Shown here in pieces: positions 12,301-26,508 of a stretch of 64,000 nucleotides of DNA (position 1 is its first letter; each line of letters begins with the position of its first letter). The notes beneath the pieces are model-generated. The model saw nothing but the letters and a program-made list of their open reading frames with translations. It was not told where the DNA came from and did no database searches. Where the stretch lies: assembly GCA_933207985.1 (NCBI GenBank), contig OW240913.1:272925036-272989035 (forward strand), read 5' to 3'. Source of the stretch: Pelobates cultripes. Lineage: Eukaryota; Chordata; Amphibia; Anura; Pelobatidae. A program made the translations under genes and the position numbers.

Positions 12301-15300
12301 TTTAGACTGAACATTAATTTACGTTTTTCATTAAAGGAATACCATGCACCTGGACTGTCTACAGAAATTGTGACACTTTGGTCGAAGGCTGCTGACATGT
12401 TTGAAAATGCGGGAGCTAAAGTTGTAGAGGTTTCCCTGCCGCATACACCTTACTCCATTGTATGCTACCATGTTTTATGCACATCTGAAGTAGCATCAAA
12501 CATGGCTCGGTTTGATGGCCTAGAATATGGTAAGCAGTTGTTGTTTTAATGTAAGTCCCTCGTAATGCATTTAAGATGCCAAATGGAACAACCTAAGGTA
12601 GCATGGATTACTCTGCCTAAAATAAGGGGAATACTTGCACCTCCAATGTGTCATACCACAAACGCTGTAATACAATTGCAATTTAAGCAATTGCTGAACG
12701 TAGAAAATGAGAAATGAAGTGTCACATTGAATAGACGAAGGTTATATACCTCTTCAACTATATTTCTTTTTGTATCGTTGAGAGGTAAGAGGAAGTTTAG
12801 AAAAAAGGAAATGTATAGCTATACATCAGTATCTGTCATAACATTTGCGTAAAACCCTCTGGAAATACTTTATAACAGACTTGGCAAAGCATCGTCTGTG
12901 AATGTGCTTGAGGAATACACGAGGCTTGATATTTTCTTTATTGTATTCTATGGCACAAGTCATAAACTTTCTTTTATTCTGAGTTACGTGTTTACTAGTT
13001 TACATGAATTCCGCACAGGAACCAGCCGGTGAACATTTGTCATGCAATAAGTGAATGGTGGGAGTTATTGACATGTGTTTTTTATACTGTTGCTGTATAT
13101 TTCATTACAATTGAACAAATTAATTTCATTACAGAAATAGTATAATGATGATTCGGGGCAAATTATACTAAACACATGCTAGTCCCCATTAAAATAAATA
13201 CAAATACCCGACCGGATGAGTGCTTAGTAACTTCCAATCATGCATACCCTGCTCTCTATCTATGAATATTATCCCCTCCACTAGGGAAGCTGGGTATGGA
13301 AATACTAGAGAATGGAAGAGTGTGGGCCCTGATGAATGGGTGAAGCCGGGGAGGCTTTATTTTTATTTTGATGTTTAATTTATATCCTTATTTGCCCTTT
13401 ACTTTCTTTTGTTTTGTTTTTCTCTATGGCAAATTTACTGTAAAAATGTCTTATTTGTAGGAAAATAAAGAATAAAAAAAAAAATACAAATTTAACAATT
13501 CATAAGATGTACTCCCAAATAATAAGGTATATGAAATCGCACTCCTACCAGCCAATCAGAGGCTTCCCGTTGACCTGTATTATAGCTTATTTATTAAATC
13601 TGGTGGAAAATAAATATTGAAGATTACATCTCTGAAAAATACAGTAATATTGTGTTTTTAAGTAACATTTCGCAAACTTAAAGGGACACTATAGTCACCA
13701 GAACAACTACTGCTTATGGTGAGTATATTGGTGAGTATAATCATTATATGCAGGCATTTTCATGCAAACCCTACCTTTTCAGGGAAAAGGCAGTGTTTAC
13801 ATTGCCCCCTAGGAACACCTTCAAGTGGCCACTACTCAGATGGCCACTGGAGGTGCTTCCTGGCTCAGTGCTGCACAGTAGCCAACAGTGCCATTCAGCG
13901 TCTGCATGCTCTGCATGGAGACACTGAATTTTCCTCATAGAGATGCATTGATTCAGTGCATCTCTATGAGGAAGTGCTGACTGGCCAAAGCAGTGTTTGG
14001 CCCTTGCCCTTGCCGATTTTAGCCAATCCAATGCTTTCCCCATAGGGAAAGCATTGGATTGGCTGAAAATCTGCAATTCTGATGATGTCATCAAGGAGCC
14101 GGATCAGGGGCGGGGCCAGCGCCAGTGGACCCACGCGGTGCTTGAAATAAGGTGAGTTTTATTAACTCTTGCGGGGTTTAGCACTATAGGGTCAGGAATA
14201 CATGTTTATGTTTCTGACTCTATAGTGTTCCTTTAATATCCATTCAATGTACCGGTACTTATAAACTTTTTTTTTTAAGGAGTCTATCAGGGCTAGTTTT
14301 AGATTTCTGTGTAAATCTGTTAAGTTATAAGATTTTATGGTAGCCTAGCTTGCAGTCTAGTCTTTACTGTTGAATATTTGTTGCATGTAATATATAACAT
14401 TATTCCTTAAGTATATAGTAAGTATTATTACTAAATTAATGTGTTGTAACTCACGTTTGTTTTTCAAAGAAGAAGCATTTCAACAATGGTGCTTAAAGTG
14501 CCCCTTTAACGAAGTGGCTTGTATCTAGTTTACTTTAACAACCTTTTTAATTATTATTATTATTATTATTATTATTATAACTTATTGCTGTTTATTACAT
14601 GAGCACAGTATTTTTTAGGGTAAATATATTGTCTGCTTTTCTCTATGGCCCTAACACACATTCTGTTTTTTTATCTTTTTTTTGGAAGGGCATCGTTCAG
14701 ATGTTGATGACTCTACAGAAGCTATGTATGCAGCGACTAGGCGGGAAGGCTTCAATGAAGTTGTTAGAGGAAGAATATTGTCTGGGAACTACTTTCTTCT
14801 CAAACAGTAAGATGTCCACTTTTGTGTATGTTACTGAACACAATTCATCCACTCATAGTGAACAGATGAATAAGATGACTGCAGCTGTTTTTCAGTGACT
14901 TTCCCACACAATACTTGCTCTCTGTCGAAACATATTTAAAGGGACACTATAGTCACCAGAACAACTAAAGCTCAATGTAGTTGTTCTGGTCAGTATAATC
15001 GTTCCCTTCAGGCATTTTCATGCAAACTATGCCTTTTCAGGGAAAAGGCAGTGTTTACATTGCCCCTAGGGACACTTCCACATGGCCACTGGAGGGGCTT
15101 CCTGGCTCAGGGCTGCACAGTAAGCAGCCATGCAATTCAGCGTCTCCACGATCTGCATGGAGACGCAGAATTTTCCCTTATAGGGATGCATTGATTTAAT
15201 GAATCTCTATGAGGAGGTCCTGATTAGCTAAAAAATCTAAAAAATTTCCCTATAGGAAAACATTGGATTGGCTAAAAAATCTGCCATTTTGTTGATATCA

Positions 15301-17697
15301 CAAAGGGGGCTGGACCCGCGCAGCGCTGGAAATAAGGTGGGTTTAGCACTATAGGGTCAGGAATACATGTTTGTGTTCCTGACCCCATAGTGATCCTTTT
15401 AAAGCAGATTTGTCATTAGCTGCTTTTTCAAACCATTTAAGGAAAATGAATAGTGGAGCGCTTATTATAACACAATTGTCCTGGTTCTTCTATATAAATA
15501 AAGAGAGCCTGTAAAGGGCTAGACAAAACACTTAACTTATTTAGTGGTTCAATTTTGAGGACCTTCTTGATTTATACCTTTAACATAAATAAAACGAATA
15601 TAGTGTAAAACCCCTCAGATATATACACAGTATGTACAATAATGGAACACTCACTTATTCTAGAGCTATATGGACCTAGCTCTGGTATGAAATGCCTGTG
15701 GGTTCAATATGGGCGACCCTGTCCCTCTCCCATGGGGTTGATTTCCAAAATGCAGAATTTTTTCTTACAGAGATGGGAAAATAAATAATATAGTGAAATT
15801 CCGTGAGTACAAGGAATGAAGTGTACTACTGCAAAGTGAAGTGCCTGTAATCTGGCTCAGTACCCCAACGTAGTGTAGTTAGGGACTACACTCCCTTCTG
15901 TTCACGAGCAGTAATCCAAAGTAGTATTTAAAAAAAGATTACTTTATTAAGACAATATATATAAAAATATATAAAAGTAATAGCAAATGCCAATATATTA
16001 GAGTCTATGCTTGCAAAAAATGCGTTTCACCGTTGTCCTGGTTTCCTCGGTCTTGTATCATATACTTCCCTGATTCCTGTGCTTTAAATACCCTTTTTCT
16101 TCTCCAGCTGCCGATCGTTTCAATTGACTGTATTGTAATTGTGTGTTTAAGGGAATTTCACACTTAGTGTTGAAGCTGCTTGACTTTTATATTTGAAGTT
16201 TATATATATATAAGAGGATATAACGTACTCTTACCTATATATTTGGATTATTGGTACCATTCAAGGAAAATGACTAGCATTACAACAATGCATGCTTTTT
16301 ACCACAAGTATGTTAGAAGGACTTAAACAAAACATCTGTCCCCAGAATTATAGAAATCCATAAAGACACATTCCATATTGCAATATGTAAATAGCAAAGC
16401 CAAAATGTATCTCCAGATAGAAAATAAAAAAGAAATCCATAGAACAATATTGTAAAAACACCAAGATAATAAAAGTGGATAAAGTTCACTGAAAATCCAC
16501 TTTAGGGTGGTTTGGATTGCATATATTGTAATATGGATAGTTTTAAATAAATATAAAGGCTTTCACAATTGAACCACTCACACTTTGCAAAGCCATTAAA
16601 GTTAGCTCTAAACCTTCTGACTTCCCTGGGCCACATTGAGCGCAAAGGAATTGTCTTGGGCCACACATCAAATATTTCATATAGATTTTAGATAATGTAT
16701 ATACCATATATATACTCAAGTATAAGTCTAGTTTTTCAGCACATTATTTGTGCTAAAAAAAAAACCCACTCGACTTATACTCGAGTCAGTGTCTGTATTA
16801 TGGCAACTTACATTGCCATAATGCAGACCAGGACTGCCGGGCTCATTACAAGCACGGCGGTCCTGTTGGGGGCTGGCAGAGAGCTGTAACTTACCTTTCC
16901 TGCAGTTCCGGTCAGCTCCCTTCTCCTCCACTGTAAGTCTTGCGGTGTGAATGCCGCGCGGAGCGTTGCCACGGCTCTGACCCCGCGGCTCTCGCGAGAC
17001 TTACAGTGGAGCTGACTGGACCGGAGGAGAAGGGAGCTGACAGGAGCTGCAGGAAAGGTAAGTAACAGCTCTCTGCCAGCCCCCCTCTTAAACAGCCAAT
17101 CCACTGGACCACCAGGGAATGAGAGCCCCCCTCCCTGGCAAGCTAACAAGCAGGGAGGGGGGACGAAAATAAAAATTAAATAATAAAAAAAAAAAATATT
17201 ACAATAATTTTTTTTAAAAATATTACAATTTAAAAAAGTAAATAATAAAATAAAAAAATAATACTAAAAGAAAAAAAATTGAAATATTAAAATTTAAAAA
17301 TGTTAAAATAATAAAAATGCCCTCCCCCACCCAGTTCACACACAAACACACACTCATACAAACACACACTCTGCATTATACACACACACACTCATACAAA
17401 CAATCTGCATTATACACACACACTCATACAAACACACACACTCTGCATTATATAATGCAGAGTGTGTGTTTGTATGAGTGTGTGTGTGTGTATAATGCAG
17501 ATTGTTTGTATGAGTGTGTGTGTATAATGCAGAGTGTGTGTTTGTATGAGTGTGTATATAATGCAGAGTGTGTTTTTGTATGAGTGTGTGTATAATGCAG
17601 ATTGTTTGTATGAGTGTGTGTGTGTGTATAATGCAGAGTGTGTGTATAATGCAGAGTGTGTGTATGAGTGTGTGTGTATAATGCAGAGTGTGTGTAT

Positions 17698-17738
<41 letters not shown>

Positions 17739-18371
17739 TGTATAATGCAGAGTGTGTGTTTGTATGAGTGTGTGTGTGTATAATGCAGAGTGTGTGTTTG
17801 TATGAGTGTGTGTATATATAATGCAGTGTGTGTTTGTATGAGTGTGTGTGTATATAATTATAAAAATCATAGAATTTCATAGCCCCAAGTTTTACCCTCG
17901 ACTTATCCACGAGGCATAGGATATTTCACAATTGTTGGTCTCAAAACTGCACTCGACTTATACAAGAGATCGACTTATACATGAGTATATACGGTAAGTA
18001 ATATATCTTTAAAAGCCCTTTTCTTAATTTTGATATTTTAGTTGTATAGTAGATAACTTCCTTATTTGTTATCCTTATGTGGGATTGGCATATTTAAGGA
18101 TATCAAATTAGGGAGCTATCTACTAAACACATACACATGTATATACATATGCACACATAACCACAGAGACACACATACAATCACAGACCTATACACACAT
18201 AATCACCGACACACACATACAATCACAGACCTATACACACACACACACAAAATCACAGACCGACACACACATACAATCATATACCTATACACACAGTCAC
18301 ATAAATACACAATCACAAACCACACACACATACAATCACATACATACACAGACAATCGATCACAGACCCTC

Positions 18372-18406
<35 letters not shown>

Positions 18407-21400
18407 CAATCACAAACATAGTCACAGATCCACTCACACATAAAATCACACACTTATCCTTAATCTTATCATCCGACCGTACATAGTGGGAATACACGTG
18501 CGAGACAATAGCGACATGGGAGCAAACGTACGCTCGTATATTATTCTTAGTCGTTCTTTTTTCCCCCCTTTTTTTTGTATGTTTGCGTTTGCAAACACGT
18601 GTGTGGTCGTCATATATCATATGTTATCTGTTACATGTTTTATCTACTATTTAAAACCAGACGGGATATCTAACCATACATAGAAATGGGAACTACCTCG
18701 AAAATTAGAGATGTACACTCAGAGGTCTCTAGGTACGGGATTTGTGCGACCTTGACATGTGAACAGCACGGCATTGCGTGACTCTGTGCACCGCCGCATT
18801 CCTCCTCTTGCTGCCCGGCCGCGGCTCTAAGAAGGTGGACCTCCCCCCCTATTGGTACACCACTGAATGGGCTCCCTTTCTGCCCGGCAGCGTGGATGGC
18901 ACTGCTAGCGGTCCCGGGCCACATGCGGACCGGACACCCATACTCTAAACTGTATAGGCACGGCACATCAGCCAGCTAGGTTTGTTTGTTCCACAGAAGT
19001 CCCCAGACTAGCAGAGGTTCTTTTAAAAACAATTTATTTGCCAACTGCTTAGACACAATAAAATAAAACTCACAACGTGTTTCAACCCTAAAATTGTTCA
19101 TGGTTGTTCATGAGGTGAATATCCGCTGTTCTAGCTTGTCTTCTTATAAATTGTGCTGACTGGCAATCTTTTAAAATGGCTACTTTATCACTTGCCCTCT
19201 TGCATGGGCTTTTAGTTGAAAGTATTTGCAACTGTTATCTTGCTTCACGTGGACCACCTATAATATGAGTAGTTAATATAGGCAATTTTTATATACAGTG
19301 AAGGGGGAAAGTATTTGATCCCCTGCTGATTTTGAACGTTTGCCCACTGACAAAGAAATGATCAGTCTATAATTTTAATGGTAGGTGTTTTTTAACAGTG
19401 AGAGACAGAATAACAAAAAAAAATCCTGAAAAACACGTCAAAAAAGTTATAAATTGACTTGCATGTCAATAAGTGAAATAAGTATTTTACCCCTTCAACT
19501 TAGTACTTGGTGTCAAAACCCTTGTTGATAATCACAGGGGTCAGACATTTCTTGTAGTTGGCCACCAGGTTTGCACACATCTCAGGAGGGATTTTGTCCC
19601 ACTCCTCTTTGCAGATCCCCTCCATTCTCCAAGTCATTAAGGTTTCGAGGCTGAAATTTGGCAACTCAAACCTATCACTCCCTCCACAGATTTTCTATGG
19701 GATTAAGGTCTGGAGACTGGCTAGGACACTCCAGGACCTTAATGTGCTTTTTCTTGAGCCACTCCTTTGTTGCCTTGGCTGTGTGTTTTGGGTCAGGGGG
19801 TTCTCACCCAAAATTTGACGGTACATGGACCTATCCATCTTCCTTTTAAAGCGGTGCAGTTGTCTTGTCCCCTTAGCAGAAAAACACCCCCAAATCATAA
19901 TGTTTCCACCTCCATGTTTGACGTGAAATTTTTGGGGTCATATTCAACATTCCTCCTCCTCCAAACACAGCGAGTTGAGTTAATGCCAAAGTGCTCGATT
20001 TTGGTCTCATCTGACCAAAACACTTTCACCCAGTTCTCCTCTGAATCATTCAGATGTTAATTGGCAAACTTCAGACAGGCCTGTTCATGTGCTTTCTTGA
20101 GCAGGGGGACCTTGTGGGCGTTGCAGGATTTCAGTCCTTCATGGCACAGTGTGTTACCAATTGTTTTCTTGGTGACTATGGTCCCAGCTGCCTTGAGATC
20201 AATAACAAGATCCTCCTGTGTAGTTTTGGGCTGATTCCTCACCGTTCTCATGATCTCATGAGCCTCCACAAGGTGAGATCTTGCATGGAGCACCAGACCG
20301 AGGGAGACTGACCGTTATTTTTGTGTTTCTTCTTTCCATTTGCGAATAAGTGCACCAACTGTTGTCATCTTCTTACCAAGCTGCTTGGCGATGGTCTTGT
20401 AGCCCATTCCAGCCTTGTGTAGGTCTTCAGTCTTGTCCCTGACATCCTTGGACAGCTCTTTGGACTCGGCCATGGTGGAGAGTTTGGAATCTGATTAATT
20501 GATTGCTTATGTGGACAGGTGTCTTTTATACAGGTAATGAGCTGAGATTAGGAGCAATCCCTTTAAGAGAGTGCTCCTAATCTCAGCTCGTTACCTGTAT
20601 AAAAGACACCTGGGAGACAGAAATCTTGCTGATTGATAGAGGATCAAATACTTATTTTACTCATTGACATGCAAATCAATCTATAACTTTTTTGACATGC
20701 GTTTTTCTGGATTTTTTGTTTGTTATTCTGTATCTCACTGTTAAAATACACCTACCATTAAAATTATAGACATCATTTCTTTGTCAGTTGGCATACGTTC
20801 ATAATCAGCAGATGATCAAACACTTTTCCCCTCACTGTATTAATAATGAATTTGTGTTAAAAAGTGGTGAGCTTTAAAATTAACAATCCTTTTGTGCATA
20901 CACTAGTTAAAGACATATAAATATACTTTTATATAAAATAGACAAATCTATTCCAGTAAAAACAAACAGTGTCCAAACGATTGCACATGTAAAAAAATAA
21001 TAAAACTACAGATGTTTTAAAGCCAAATAAATGTACTCTGTAAGCACTGGAGGTGTCCCTAAGGGGCAATGTAAACACTGGCTTTTTTCTCTCAAACATT
21101 AATTAAACTCACTGTTTTACATTGGAAAAAATATAAGGAAGTGAAAATTGAGCTCCCGCAATGACTGGCATGACTTCTATATCGCATAAGGTATTAACGA
21201 CTGCAATGATACTGATAGAAAAAAATGTTTTGGTAACATGAACTTGCAGTATGTAATTAGTAGGTGTATGCCTTGGAGAATGCACATGGTATAACTATGA
21301 GGTAATAAGCTGTATTTAGTTACCACCGTTACAGAGTTTCCATTAATTTTGATTGTATTGCCAGGAAGTAGTTGTAGTAATAATGATCAGAAAGATCTTG

Positions 21401-24400
21401 ACCAGAAGTCACTATCTGAAATAAATAGCTCCCTTGAGATCCAACGGAGAACCTTCCTTGTCATTTCTGAAAGTATATTACAGGAGCTATTGCTTGACGT
21501 TTTGAATATGTTTTGTTTGACGGTATTGAAATAATCTGTAATGTGTTTTGAAAAGGGGATGAGCAGAGTTCTACAGAAACAGTAATGCTTCTGTTTTACA
21601 TTTAGTAAAAATCTAGAAAAACTCATTTTTATGTGTGACATTCGGGAACATGCACTTCTTTGTGTTTATTGTACAAATAAGTATTTTTAGTAGTCTTGGG
21701 GCTAATATTATACTGATAGTCTAAGCACCATAACTCTACCTGCATTTGAAGTGATTATGGTGCTAGTATTCTGTGGGCATCATCCCCCATTTCTTGTTCC
21801 AGCTTGTTTTGCAAAGTTTGGCCAAAAATGGAGGTAGCCCAAAGCAGGTGATGTGATCCAAGTAATAAATTGTGATGTACAACCACATCCTCAACATGTA
21901 CTGATGAAGATAAGGCGGGGGGGGGAGGAGGAGAGAAGATCATTGGATAATTCTGTATGAAAAGTGCTCCCTACAAAAAAAACTGGTGATCTACTTACAC
22001 TGTAAAGAACATAACTCTGCTCCTGGTGTGAATCATTTGTGTGCCCACACAGGCAGCACTAATATTTATTTTGTGGGGTCATTGGTGTCTTCACAAATGG
22101 AAAATAAAATAAATTCACAATAGTGTGATATACTTTATCTATCAGCCAGTGCAAGTGTATGGTTGCACTTACGCAGACCAGTATATAATGAGCTGGTGCT
22201 TCTCAAGGTCACAGCCTCCCTTCTTGGTTTAGGACATTCCTCTCTATAAAAGGCAAACTCAATATTTTACAGCCACCTCTTTGCACCATCGATGTTCCAA
22301 ATGTCTCCATACTTTGTATAAATTTATAAAATTGTCTCAGGTATAAATTACATGTATTTTATAAATTTATTTTTATCAATATACTTTACTTATAAAGTGT
22401 CAAAACATTCCTCAGTACTGTCCATGGGTAATAAGTAAAAAGATACAATGCCTCTAACACAAAATAAAAAAAGATACAGATTGGCGCAAAGTTGGTGCCC
22501 TATTCCTGTGGAAATTTGTAGAGGAAGTGGTTAAGACTTTGTAGAGGAAGTTTCTTTCATAGTTTTTTTTTTGTTTATAGAATCATACCAGGGCAGTACG
22601 ACTATATACACATTGAGTATAATAGGTAGAATATATTACTCTATTGTGGTTTTATTTTATTTTCCATATTTTCCAAGTGCCTGAAAAGGCGTTCATGGGA
22701 TTTACACTGGGAGCCAGGTTCTTAGGCTTCTAAAGTGTAACTACACCACTGTTCGAACATTTTAGGCAGGTCTTTAAATTACTGCTTAGAATGTCAATAT
22801 TTTGTTTTAATCAGTTAACAAAATGAAAAGAGAATGAGCAGAAGAAAACCAAACTGATATTTTGTGTGACTACCCTTTGCCTTAAACACAGCATCAATTC
22901 TTCTAGGTACTTTTGCACACAGTTTTGCAACTCTGCAGGTAGATTGTTCCAAACATCTTGGAGAACTAACCACAGTTCGTATGTGGGTCTTGGCAGAATC
23001 ATTTGCTTCTGTTTCTTAATATAATCCCAGACAAACTTGATGATGATAAGATCAGGACTGTGTGCCGGCCAAACCTTCTCTTCCAGTACTCCTTGTTCTT
23101 CTTTACGCTGACAATAGTTCTTAATGACTTTGGCTGTATGTTTGGGATCATTGTTATATTGCAGAGTACATTTGGGGCCAATCACATGTCTCTTTGACAT
23201 TGCACGATGGATAAGTACTTGCAAGGAACCTCAACCATGCTTTACTGTTGCCTGCAGACACTCATTCTTGTACATTTGAACTTGTCTCAATGTATTATTT
23301 TATATAAAAACCCTTATAATCGGCATGGCAGTGAACTATCTGCAAGCAAAGACAGAGCTCATTGGCAACTCATTTTTTTCATCCCGAAAATTTTACTTAC
23401 CCATTTCCCAGTATGTACGCACACACTTCAGCTACTCCTGTACTCTCATGGCTTGCAAAAGACTAGCTTGTGTCTGTTTGCAACAGTAGTACAATTAGCT
23501 TCTGGGATCTGTTTTCTATTCTGTACTTTCAGAAGATTGTTCCAAACATCTTGGAGAACTAACCAACGTTCGTCTGAAGATCCTATTTACCTTGCAATTA
23601 GGGCAATTCCTGCATTCCCCAAAGTAGCTTCCACACACTTTCCTGTTCAGAACCTTCAGTTTCTGGCAGGGCCACAGCCATTCATCCTACCAAAATCAGT
23701 AATACATAGGAATACAGCAATCTAAGCGTATTCCAGTGTTCCTTCCTGGTAAAGAATAATTGTGATACATACATTTTGGTGCTGCGTGAATGTGACCTTC
23801 TGTTATTTCCTCTCAGTGCCGTGACTGACAGGTTGTCAATGGAAGAGCAAATGGATCTTCAAGTTGTCTGTGCTGTGACAGAATACAGACACATCTCAGT
23901 CCTTCACTAACATGACCACCTCACCATCAGCAACAGTACACAGCAAGTGGAGCAAAGGGAGGATTAAATACATTTCACTTGTGTTTGTGAGTGTGTGTGT
24001 TTGTCAGTTTATGTATGCATGAAAGTGTGTATGTATGTGTGTATTTTTTAATGGGTGGGGTTCATTGGTTGTGTGTTAGATTGCATTAATGACTAATTCT
24101 GTATATATAGCTAACAGCAGGGGGCCGTGGCCTAGCTGTCCACGAGGAAAGACACACACAGCGTGCTCCGCACCCAGAGCTGATTAAAACAGCATTTAAA
24201 CCCTCATTTTTCCCGTGATGTGTACCAAGAAGCCCACTGCGTCGGGGACCACCATGACAGGATCCCCGAGGTGCTGCACGGGGCCACTTGATGACTTTGT
24301 GTCCATGCCGGCAGGTCGCCGCATGCACCGACAGTGGAGGGGACTCACAGCCTGAAATCGGATCTGACGATACCCTGCACAGCATTCAGACGGTGCTGGC

Positions 24401-26452
24401 CAAGATAGCAGGCAACATGCTCACAAAAGCGGACACCAGTGTCCTTGTCCAGGAGATCCAGATGGCCGTCCGCGAGGACCTATTGGCACTCCGCACTGAC
24501 CTCATGGCCCTGGAGGCCCGAGTGGATGCGATTAAAGGAGAGACACGACTATGCTGCCAACAACACTGCGCAGCAGAAACTGCTGCCACCAGGCAAGGGA
24601 ATATGCTGCTGTCCATTATATAAAAATATTTGCATCAGGGGGCTCCCTGAACCAGACACTGAACCTTTGGCCACCATGTTGGTCTCCCTGTTTTGCCAGA
24701 TCTTGGGCTTTCAGGCACCACAGGACATACGCTTAGATAGAGCCCATTGAGCACTGGGGCAGGCCAAGAGATGTTATCTGCTGTCTCCATGCCTTCCCAG
24801 TCGAGGAACAGCTCATGACGGCTACCAGGAATTTGCCCTCCATCTAGTTCCAGGTTGCAGAACTGTCGTTCTTCCAGGACCTCTCAGGCCTTACTTTAGA
24901 CGCCAGACACGCCCATAGGCTGATTACTACGGCTCTCCAGTACAAATGTATACCCTACAAATGGGGTTTTCCCTTCAGCCTGCAGACCAGGCAGGGCTCT
25001 ACCTGGCACTCGATCAGGCTCCGGGATGATATTCCCCGCTTTCTCCGAGCTCTCCATCTTCCAGTTGTGAGGATCCAATTGGGCACAGAAGAGGAGAGGA
25101 TTTGGGCCCACAACCCTCCATTAATCGGATTGGCGAGCTGTTGCTCCCACGCCAATGGGGCGGTCCGGCCCAGGGCAGAGGAATAAAAGGATTTACTGTA
25201 CAGCTCTGGTGATGCCTGCGGCTCCCTGCATACACCCCTGTACTGACTTTCCCCAGTTAGACGTCCTAGTTAGCTTATCTGGAACTCCCCTGTGTTGCGG
25301 TACGACTAGCCCAGCGGCTTTACCCACTCAACGTAGGTGGAGTCCACGGCCCCCCCTGTGAACACACCCCTGGTCTGCAACACCCTGTAAGGACGGTGGG
25401 GAGGCTACATGTTTTCAGATCGTTCAGGGGTTGGGCCCGGTTGGCCTGACCTAGACCTTCAGTTATGTTTTTGGCCTGAGCTGACGGGCCCTCAGTGATA
25501 GTGACTGGATGGTAGTCACGTTCCCAAAGACAGACACACACTTAGCTGGGTATTTAGGGAGTGGAGCGAGGATATCTGGCTGTGGACTTGGTGCCCGCCC
25601 TCACGGCCCGCCCAGTGTGTCAAGTTGATTACTTAACCTTTCGCCCTTGGGCTTCACTTGGTTAACGGTTTGCCTCAGGCTCTTGCCTTGAGCCCCTTGG
25701 CGTCCTCCACCCCCCGGGCGCTGGGCTTGTCCATTTCTGACCTCTAGCTACTTTTTCTCTCCTATCCCATCTTCACCCCCCCTTTTTTTCCCTCTCTCAT
25801 TCCTCTTCTCTCACTACTACAGGCATAGAGATGGCCAGCAGGTTCTTCCCGGCACCCCTTCGACTTTGGTCCAGTAACGTCCAAGGCCTGAATATCCCTC
25901 ACCTCTCCCTCACCTATTGCGCTCCCTGTGGTCGGCCAGGGCCTTGGTCGCCTTCATACAGGAGACACACTTCCGGGGAACTAATGCCCCCGCTCTCCGG
26001 GAATCCCGTTTCCCCACGGGATTCTTTGCAAATCACCGAGACGCAAAGAAAGCTAGGGGTAGCTATCCTAATTGCCAGCACGACCCCCTTCCAGTGTCTG
26101 ACTAAACAAGCTGATCCGATGAGCCGCTATCTGTTTCTGAAAGGCCTGTTTCTGAAAGCCCCTCGATATATGTAACTGTTAACTACGTGTCACCCTCGTG
26201 ACCAGATCCTCGCTTACAATAAGGATCTGACCATGACAATATGGCTCCCTACGACATATCTTAAAGATACACAAATTGTATGGGCATGTATACCCACTGT
26301 TCTTGTTCTATTGCACGGCTGTTGTTAACTATGTGTTCCACCTGCGAGTGGCTGAATGTATAATAGCTGCACTCATTCTTGTATAGCTTGTGAAAAAAAA
26401 AGAAAAGAAAAAAACAAACTGAAAATGAAAAATAGATTGTCGAAAAAAAAGA

Positions 26453-26508
<56 letters not shown>

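Larger units (their letters stand above)
16704..17994. mobile_element. Non-autonomous Tc1/mariner-type element
   Basis: Flanked by TA at 16702-16703 and 17995-17996. The inverted termini are CCATATATATACTCAAGTAT and, in reverse, CCGTATATACTCATGTATAA, each followed inside by a second CGACTTATAC motif. It contains a GC-rich foldback (16868-17083) and an inverted minisatellite (17340-17855). No transposase. Confidence 0.7.
19296..20837 (-). mobile_element. Tc1-like transposon, full length, inactive
   Basis: 1542 bp bounded by TA. The termini CAGTGAAGGGGGAAAGTATT and, in reverse, CAGTGAGGGGAAAAGTGTTT extend into long inverted repeats of about 200 bp. The transposase remnant runs on the minus strand (see 19510-20473). 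A 40-bp hairpin lies at 20515-20611. Confidence 0.85.
24120..26508 (+). mobile_element. L1 insertion with both ends but a deleted interior
   Basis: Flanked by the duplication CTAACAGCA at 24111-24119 and 26509-26517. It starts GGGGGCCGTGGCCTAGCTGT, a 5' end like that at 26942, and carries ORF1 and the first part of ORF2. It then passes directly into a 3' end with A-rich sequence, AATAAATATAT and an (AT)n tail. Most of ORF2 (rest of endonuclease, all of RT) is absent, so the unit is about 2.4 kb instead of the usual 5-6 kb. Confidence 0.75.

Noticed and set aside
17410..17910. 166-codon and other open readings of Thr/His/Tyr or Cys/Val across the TG array
   Set aside because: They are produced by the simple repeat on both strands and have no other sequence content.
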